From Jaltomata sinuosa (lineage: Eukaryota; Streptophyta; Magnoliopsida; Solanales; Solanaceae): a stretch of DNA of 64,000 bases. Of the stretch, positions 56,586 to 64,000 are shown one piece after another (the stretch's first letter is position 1; every line of letters starts with the position of its first letter). The notes beneath the pieces were generated by a model. That model did not search any database. It saw only the letters and a list, made by a program, of their open reading frames with translations, and was not told where the DNA came from. The translations under genes and the position numbers were made by a program. The stretch is from the NCBI GenBank assembly GCA_003996215.1, contig QJPP01003459.1, positions 156,068 through 220,067 of the forward strand, given 5' to 3'.

Positions 56586-59064
56586 ATAAAGTAACAAGAG
56601 TCTACCTACAGTCCCCCGGCCGCCCATACAACCAAGGAATGCAATCAAGTGAAAACAAAACCCTCCGGCCGCCCATACAACAGGAGTGTACACTCAACAA
56701 ACAGCAAACAAGGATGGATCCTCAAACAATGAATGATATGCTATGAAATGCCAAGACAGTGAAACCTCGGTGTCAGTATATTACCCCCTCCGGTTCCCCA
56801 AAGGTCAAGTAAAGTCGGGATCCATGGAAGGACTACTCCCGAGTATATCTGCTCTACTGTAAACCCCTACCCTCAGTCACCTTTTTGCCCGAAGCACTTG
56901 GTCCAGAATGACAGGGTCCATAGAGGTCTACTCGTAGACCACAAACTACAGTCTAACCTCAAAATACCGTTCGGAGTACCATCGGATCCAAACTAGTCAC
57001 TAATGCTCGAAATGTGTTCCTGAATCCTATCCAGGTCTAAATCAATGAAATAAATACAGTAAATCCCCTCCAAGGGTGCCTAGGCATCTCCGGGTCTAAA
57101 ACAATAGCAAAATAAGTCAGTTGATCGGCTTTACCGAGTCTAATCTCACTTCTTTATAAATGGCGGGAATCAATCCAACACCTTGGTCCACCCGAGTCTA
57201 ATATAAGATATGAAAATAGAGACATCTTTCTCCTTTTAACCTTTTTTACCCTAAGAAGATCCATAAAAGGGATACTAAACCAATTCATAACACATTTTAC
57301 CGAAAATATGCCCCCGAGGCCATGCAAAGTTTGAAAATCATAGAAAGTAGGCCTGAAGACAAACCATAGTAAAATTGAGTAGAAAATACTTTATATGCAT
57401 GATAAAGGCATGCTCAATCAAAATCAACAGCCCAACGGCTCACAAACAACCTATCGGCCCTGCACAGGCCTACAGCTACTCAGCAGCATAACCAGCCTAG
57501 AAGAATATTTCTATGTCCATGACTCGTGGACATTCCCAATAACCCACCTCCTATGTTCCAGAGTCAACAAGGCCTCACAGGACCACAAGGGTGAATAAAA
57601 CGTATCAAGAAAGTACTATAAACCTCGGAGGAAGATAAGTAGGCGGACATGAATAAATTGGTCAAGGTCTGTGGTACCAACCTAATAATCTCAACCCAAG
57701 GATGCCATCTAGTACAATTTTATCTGATATATGCTAATTCTAGGGAGTTTAGACCGTAACCTATGTGTCTTCTGACGATAAGCTGCTGGGACAATAAAAT
57801 CCAAGCCCAAATTGCTCCAAGAAACCCCGAACGATAATCAAACTATAAAAAACATAAATAATATATCAGGGCGAGTCTAATGATACCATATCGCTATAAT
57901 TATAGTTGGGTCAAAATCTGCGTCAAAAGCGGGCTCGTGAGGCCCACAACCTGAAACCAAAAATGAAAAGTTGCACGATGACCACCACGATGCCAAGACT
58001 ACATGCTCCTAAAATGAGCAATTTTGGCCAAGGCGGAGAATCCTTCACACCCACGATCATGCAAGAGCTAGCAGGCAGCCACTACAACAAATTCCAAGCT
58101 TTGGGTATGAGCAACAATGGTGCATTTTAGAGGAAAACAAAACAAAGAAAGTTGGGGAAGAAGCTTACCAAGAATCGAAGAAGCACGGATAATTGAAGAG
58201 AAAAACATTTCCCCAAGTCTAGGATTGATATTGGAGCAATTTGGGAGAGTGTTTAAGTGATTAGAGTTGGGAAAAGTTGAGCCAAAGTGCTGGAAAAATG
58301 AAGTAGCTGGAAAATGGTCAGTGCCATCGGCGCTCAAGGCCTGCCACAGGCTAGCGCGATCGTGCTTCCTGGGCGTCGTTGGCGCTGAAGTCCTGCAGCT
58401 GCAGAAAACCAGCTGCACTAAAATTCTCTAGGGGTGTTTCGGGCAAAATTATAACCCGATATTCAAAAACCAAAAATGTTGATAGAGTAGAAGTGGAATT
58501 CCGAACTCAATGGAATCGACAAAACTTCCATACGAGGTCGTTTTGGAAAAATGTTGACCCAAGTCAACGCTAACAAATAAGAACACAAAGGCTCGAAAAT
58601 GAGCCCGGCTCACCCGGGACCCGAACCAACCACCTACCTAACCAAAATTCAATATTTTGGAGCTGATGGAATCGTTGGATTTCGAATCTGACACTCCGAT
58701 CATGGAAAGCCACCCAAAGTTACACTCTCAACTCCAAATGGCCTGAAAATGGAGAAAATAACACAAAACCCACACCGGAAGTTCTCAGGCCTCAACTGAA
58801 GGTCCTACTAGACCAAACTCAATGCTACGGAACTAGTGAAACTGTTAGAATTCAATTTTGAGCATGTTAGCTAAGAATGTTGACTAAAGTCAACAATATT
58901 CTAAGTTCAAGCTCTAAAATGGGAAAAGGGCAAAAAACCAAATGAACGACTAAGGCACCGAACTACCGGTCCCAGCAAGCCATGAATGACTCAAGGCCGC
59001 TACAAGAAATCTCTAACAGTACAATAAATGCATAAACGCAAAGATGACCAAAAGGGTCATCACA
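56586..59064 (-). repeat. Truncated 3' LTR of element A2
   Basis: The sense-strand start TGTGATGACCC is at 59064. It aligns with 3445-5822 of the A LTR, apart from a diverged stretch near 57800-58600. A GC-rich patch with dyads (GCGCTCAAGGCCTGC, GGCGCTGAAGTCCTGCAGC) lies at 58325-58410. No gene is seen. Confidence 0.85.
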
Positions 59065-60560
59065 ACATCCACTACTAAAAAGACTTTCGTCCTCAAAAGT
59101 TACGAAGAAGGGAGTACCTGAAGGCTCGAACAACTGTGGATACTGAGCACGCAACTCACTCTCGGTCTCCAAAGTAGCCTCCTTGACTGGACGGTGCCTC
59201 CACTGAACTTTCATGACCGGAATCTCCCTAGATCTCAAACTTCTAATATTTTTGGCCAGAATAGCAATTGGCTCCTCAACAAAGGATAAACTCTCATTTA
59301 ACTGAACTGAATCCCAATGCAATATATGAGACTCGTCTAGCACATACCGGCACAATATCGAGACATGAAAAATTGGATGAACAGTTTCAAACATCGGAGG
59401 CAAAGCTAATATGTAGGCAACACTACCAACCCTCTGTAGAATCTCAAATGGCCCAATAAACCTGGGGCTAAGCTTCCCTGCCGACCTAATCTCATCACGC
59501 CCTTTATGGGAGATACTCGAAGTAAAACCAAGTCACCAATATTAAACTCCAAGGCATGAATTCTACAATCAGCGTAGCTCTTCTGCCTACTCTGGACCGC
59601 TCTAAGTCTGTCCTGAATCAAACAGACTTGGACCAAGGAATCTCTAAGCAAATCTGTACTCTGTGGTCTGGACTCTAAACCGTCAAACCATCCAATCGGT
59701 GATCTGTAATGCCTATAATACAAGGCCTCAAAAGGTGTCATGTCGATGCTCGAATGGAAGCTATTATTATAAGCAAACTCGACCAAAGGCACAAACTAAT
59801 CCTATGAACCTCCAAAGTCATGAACACAAGCCCGAAGCATGTCCTCCAGGACCTGGATAGTCCTATCGGACTGGCTATCTGTTTGAGGATGAAAAGCAGT
59901 ACTAAACTGAACCTCTGTACCCATGTCCCTCTGTATAGCTCTGCAGTACTAAGATGTGAACTGAGTGTCGCGGTCTGAAATGATAGAAGTTGGGACCCCA
60001 TGCAACCGAACAATGTCACAAAGGTAGATCTAGGCTAACTGCTCTGCACCATAAGAAGTCTGAACCGGCAAGAAATATGCTGACTTAGTCAGCCTATCAA
60101 CAAACACCCAAATGAAATCAAGCCCACGAGAAGTACGAGGCAAACCAACAATGAAGTCCATAGTAATACCTTCCCACTTCCACTCAGGAATGGGAAGTCG
60201 CTACATCAATCCACCCGGTCTCATGTGATCAAACTTCACCTGCTGACAGTTCAAGCACTGAGATACAAACTCTGCTACATCCCGCTTCATACCACACCAC
60301 CAGTAGAGATGTCTCAAATATATATACATCTTTTCCACGCCAGGGTGAATGGAGTATCTAGAATAATGTGCCTCACCGAGTATCAACCGAATCAAACCTC
60401 CAACCCTCGGAACACAAAAGCAACTATCAAACCTCAGAATACCATCAGAACCCAAAGTAGCCCAGCTGGCCTCACCCCGAACTACCTGATCAGAAAGGTC
60501 ACACAAACTTTGATCCTCAAACTGTCAGCTCTGAATATGGTCAACTAGAGTAGAACGGAC
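59065..60560 (-). pseudogene. Element A2 integrase and C-terminal domain
   Basis: The zinc-binding part near 60380-60240 reads YSIHPGVEKMYIYLRHLYWW and FVSQCLNCQQVKFDHMRPGG. Core remains lie at 60200-59800 with stops, including the EVHRISLCLW-type shifted frame. Then MPLVEFAYNNSFHSSIDMTP at 59792, IQDRLRAVQSRQKSYAD near 59615 and the C-terminal barrel near 59520-59400. The end (59403-58963) has ETVHPIFHVSILCRYVLDES and the VKEATLETESELRAQYPQLF block. Frames change repeatedly. Confidence 0.83.
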
Positions 60561-61900
60561 CTCAACACTGGCAAGAACTCTACTAGGATCTGACAAGTCA
60601 ATCCTAACCAATCGGTTAGCCAAGGAGTGGATGTCCAAGGCCAATGGTCACTCAGAAACTAAAACTGAAGCTAGGCTGCCCAAACTCACCGCCTTCTGAC
60701 TCAAGGCGTCCGCTACCATGTTTGCCTTGCCCGGATGGTATAGAATAGTGAAATCATAGTCCTTCAGTAGCTCAATCCATCTTCTATTCCTTGAGTTCAG
60801 CTCCTGCTGACTCATAATGTACTGAAGACTATGGTGATCGGTGAATATCTCACAGTGAACTCCATATAAGTAGTGCCTCCAGATCTTGAACGCGAAGGCT
60901 ACCACTGCCAACTCTAAGTCATGAGTGGGGTAGTTGCGCTCGTGAACTTTCAGCTGCCTTGACGCATATGCTATCACTCGACCCTGCTACATCAACACAC
61001 AACAAAGACAAACCCCAGAAGTATCAAAATACATGGAAAAACTCTGACCCTTGACCGGAAAAGTCAAAATTGGAGCGGAAGTCAATAAGGCCTTAAGCCT
61101 CTGGAAGCTATCCACGCACTGATCGAACCACTGAAATGGAACATCCTTCCTAGTCAGCATAGTCAAAGGTGCTGCTATGGAAGAAAATCCCTCAGCGAAT
61201 CGTCTGTAGTACCCGGCTAACCCAACGAAGATGCAAACCATGATGGGAGTAGTAGTTCTAGGCCAATCACGAACCACATAAATCTTACCCGGATCAACTC
61301 TAATCCCATCCTTAGACACCACGTGTCCTAGGAATGCAACCGACTCATGCCAAAATTTGCACTTTGAGAACTTGGCATAAAGGCGATGATCTCTCAAAGT
61401 CTAAAGTACAGTCCTCAAGTGCTGCTAATGCTCGTCCCTGCTTCTTGAGTATATCAGAATGTCATCTATGAATACTATCATGAACATATCCAAGTATAGG
61501 CTAAGCACCCTATGCATCAAATCCATAAAGGTTGCGGGGCCATTAGTTAACCCAAAAGACATCACTAGGAACTCATAGTGGCCATAACGTGTCCTGAATG
61601 TTGTCTTAGGGATGTCCTCTGCCTAATCCTTAACTGATGGTAGCCGGACCTCAAATCGATCTTTGAAAACACGGCTGAACATTAAAGCTGATCAAATAAG
61701 TCATCAATCCTCGGCATCGGATACCTATTCTTCACTGTCACCTTATTCCATTGCCAGTAATTAATACACATCCGCATCGACCCATTCTTCTTCTTCATGA
61801 AGAGAATAGGAGCACCCTAAGGAGACACACTCGGTCTAATGAACCCTTTATCTAACAAATCTTGGAGTTGCTCCTTAAGCTCTCTCTCAACTCAGTAGGA
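60561..61900 (-). pseudogene. Element A2 reverse transcriptase and RNase H
   Basis: The catalytic box FMIVFIDDILIYS lies at 61485-61447. Downstream, 61397-60987 reads KFSKCKFWHESVAFLGHVVS and AGYYRRFAEGFSSIAAPLT. RNase H (60977-60650) reads NYPTHDLELAVVAFAFKIWR and YHPGKANMVADALSQKA. The RT start near 61830-61740 is recognisable, with TGG to TAG changing the PWGAP tryptophan near 61820. Confidence 0.85.
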
Positions 61901-62545
61901 GCCATACGGTAGGGAGGAATAGAAATGGTCCTAGTGTCTGGCTCTAACTCAATGGAAAAATCAATATCTCTCTCAGGTGGAAGTCCTGGCAGGTCGGTTG
62001 GAAACACGTCTAGGAAGTCTCTAACCACAGGAATAGACTCAGGAGATGTAAGGTCAGCACTAGCATCTTGGACATATGCTAGATAAGCTAAACACCCACG
62101 GGAAATCAACTTTCTAGCTCGAAGACAAGAGATGAACCCAAATGGTGCATGGCTAACAGAACCCTGCCACATAACCGGGGATACACCGGGAATGCCTAGG
62201 GTAACGGTCTTGGCATAATAATCCAAAACTACACGGTGAGGGGATAACCAGTCCATGCCCAGTATCACATCAAAATCTAACATATCAAGGATCATTAAAT
62301 CACTCCAAGTCTCCAAATCACCAACAGATATCACACAAGATCTCACAATCCAATCCACTACTAAATAATATCCTACTGGAGTCGAAACTGAAACAGGAAT
62401 AGATAATGGATCACTAGCCAACCCCAAACAAGGTAGAAAGTAAGAAGATACATATGAACAAGTGGATCCAGGATCAAATAAAGTTGTAGCAGACTGATGG
62501 CACACAGAAATCATACTTGTAATCACAACATTTGAGGCCTCCACC
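61901..62545 (-). pseudogene. Element A2 protease region
   Basis: One open frame 62544-61852 covers protease and the linker into RT. It reads TLFDPGSTCSYVSSYFLPCL near 62485-62430, DMLDFDVILGMDWLSPHRVV near 62285-62225 and FPTDLPGLPPERDIDFSIEL near 62000-61945. The active-site aspartate and the later glycine-rich strand are retained. This is the best preserved protease in the window. Confidence 0.85.
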
Positions 62546-64000
62546 TCTGGTCTCCCAGGGACTGCATAAAACTGACGATGACCTCCATCTGCCCGACCGC
62601 CATCCCTACCACCTGCTCTACCATGCGGGGCACCATCTCTAGCCTGACCACCACCCCCTCTAGCTGGAGGCTGAACTACTCATAATGGCTCAGCCAGCAG
62701 AGCGACTGGCTGAACTGTATGCCTCTGGGGCAATCTCTCGCATAGTGACCCATAACCCCATACTCATAACATGGTCCTGACAGCCTGAAGTGTCGAGATA
62801 GACCAGCAAAACCTTAATGGTCACCATGGCCTGATGCCCCAGAAGATACACCCTTCGAAGACTGACCGCTCTGGACCTGATGGCTATCCTGATCCTGCTC
62901 AAATGGAGTACAACCCGTAGTCTGAAGCGAAGCCTAAACTGGTCGGCTGGACTGACCCTGATGTTGTTGTGGCTGATGACCTCGGCCCCACTAGCCCAAA
63001 CCTCTACCCCCCTAACGGGAAACACTATAGCCACACTGATGTCGAGGCCTCTTATCTCTGGCCCTGAATTCATAATGATGCAAATCCTCTACGGTGTGAG
63101 CATAATCCGCAATGGCCTGAAATGATCTACCACCGGCAACTAATATATCGGTTTCCTTTCTAAACTCCAACCTCAATCCCCAAACAAACCTGTGAATCCT
63201 GTCCGGCTCAGTAGGAATGATTATAGCTCTAAATAGTGCTAACTGATGAAAACAGGTCTCATAATCAAATACAGTCATAGATCCCTGCATAAGCCGAGTA
63301 AAATACTCTCTGCGACGCTCACGATCACTCTGAGGTAGGAACTTGGCCATAAAGACCTCATAGAACTCAGACAAGGTCAAAGGAGGCGATGAGGAAGATC
63401 TGGAAGCAACCTGTACCCTCCACCATAACTTCGTTGGGCCCTCCAGTTGATATGTAGTGTAGCCAACCCCGTGAGTCTCCAATAACCCCAAATGGTGCAA
63501 CATCTCCTCATAGGTAGTGATAAAATCATGTGGGTCCTGACCTGGTGTACCAGCAAACCTCGGCGGTGCCAATCTCAAAAATCTACTCAAGGCCTTTTGC
63601 TCCCCATCTGTCATAGTTGGGCAAGGAGCAAGAAGCTGGGAAACCATTGGAACTGGAGTAACCTAGGCACGGGGAGCTGCAGTAGCAGGCTCCGCTCCTG
63701 AACTCTGAACACCCAAGGTTGCCCCCTGAGCGGATGTATGTGCTACCTCAGAAGGTCTCTCTCCAATCATACCCAATAGCTAAAGTAGTAAACCCCGAAT
63801 ATATGATGATTGAGCTGGGCTGAAGCTAGCATAGAAACTGGTGCTAGAACTGGAAGTGGAGCTGGTGATACCGGGGCTGTCCCCAGGTCCACATCCTGCT
63901 ACTCTGGAGCGAACTCTGGCTCATAGTTCAACTCGGGCTCTATCTCAACTCTAGCAGCTCTAGCTGGTGCTGGTGCTTTGGGACGACCTCTACCTCTACC
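62546..64000 (-). pseudogene. Element A2 gag, start beyond window edge
   Basis: The capsid core in 63647-63012 reads KALSRFLRLAPPRFAGTPGQ, DPHDFITTYEEMLHHLGLLE, EFYEVFMAKFLPQSDRERRR and SMTVFDYETCFHQL. A zinc knuckle near 62790-62740 reads CYEYGVMGHYARDCP, with the second cysteine changed to tyrosine. The N-terminal Ala/Pro/Val-rich tract runs to 64000. A frame change separates 63012 from the C-terminal part. Confidence 0.83.

Larger units (their letters stand above)
56586..64000 (-). mobile_element. Ty3/gypsy retrotransposon A2 (truncated 3' LTR, pol, gag; runs off right edge)
   Basis: Sense order from 64000: gag, protease, RT, RNase H, integrase, 3' LTR. Same family as A. The LTR lacks about 0.9 kb of its sense-strand 3' end at the junction with F. 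The 5' LTR lies outside the window. Confidence 0.9.

Overview
This is a plant nuclear window made almost wholly of transposable elements. No intact host gene is visible. The mixture of Ty3/gypsy elements with methionine-initiator or aspartate tRNA primer sites, a Ty1/copia relic, a CACTA DNA transposon and an Au/SolS-like SINE points to a eudicot, and the family styles point to Solanaceae. That last step is inference from family knowledge, not a measured match.

Layout, left to right. (1) 1-5822: element A, Ty3/gypsy, minus strand: RT start, protease, gag, primer site and a 3.25-kb 5' LTR. It sits in the 3' non-coding part of the next element. (2) 5823-12695: element B1, Athila/Tat-like, minus strand, with gag and an extra ORF (aORF) but no pol. 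Its 5' LTR sits in the gag of element E. (3) 12696-19116: element E, Ty3/gypsy, plus strand, decayed gag-pol and 3' LTR. (4) 19117-20151: LTR-like debris. (5) 20152-26576: element D, Ty3/gypsy, minus strand, cut in gag by element B2. (6) 26577-34736 and 52933-53845: element B2, Athila/Tat-like, minus strand, split by a CACTA transposon. (7) 34737-52932: an 18.2-kb CACTA element with identical 18-bp terminal inverted repeats and a CAA target duplication. It holds a composite block (gypsy element C, a D-type LTR piece, a copia relic) and captured gene exons, two of which look like the two-pore channel TPC1. (8) 53846-56585: element F, Athila/Tat-like, plus strand, 5' LTR and gag, inserted in B2 gag. 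(9) 56586-64000: element A2, minus strand, same family as A, truncated 3' LTR and nearly complete decayed pol-gag running off the right edge.

The most interesting signals are three. First, the CACTA insertion is provable inside the window: both flanks belong to one gag-pol frame that runs on in phase once the element and one CAA are ignored. Second, both B elements carry a second promoter-like module inside the element, upstream of the aORF: a copy of the LTR's own GC-rich word cluster, then (clearly in B1) a TATA box, a leader exon and a roughly 1.1-kb intron whose splice acceptor abuts the aORF ATG. Third, such clusters of short, partly palindromic words recur in the upstream half of nearly every LTR family here, each family with its own words.

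All coding regions are decayed by stops, frameshifts and lost catalytic residues. Many stops are CAG to TAG changes, as expected from cytosine methylation. Every protein call is read by eye from motifs; no database search was possible.
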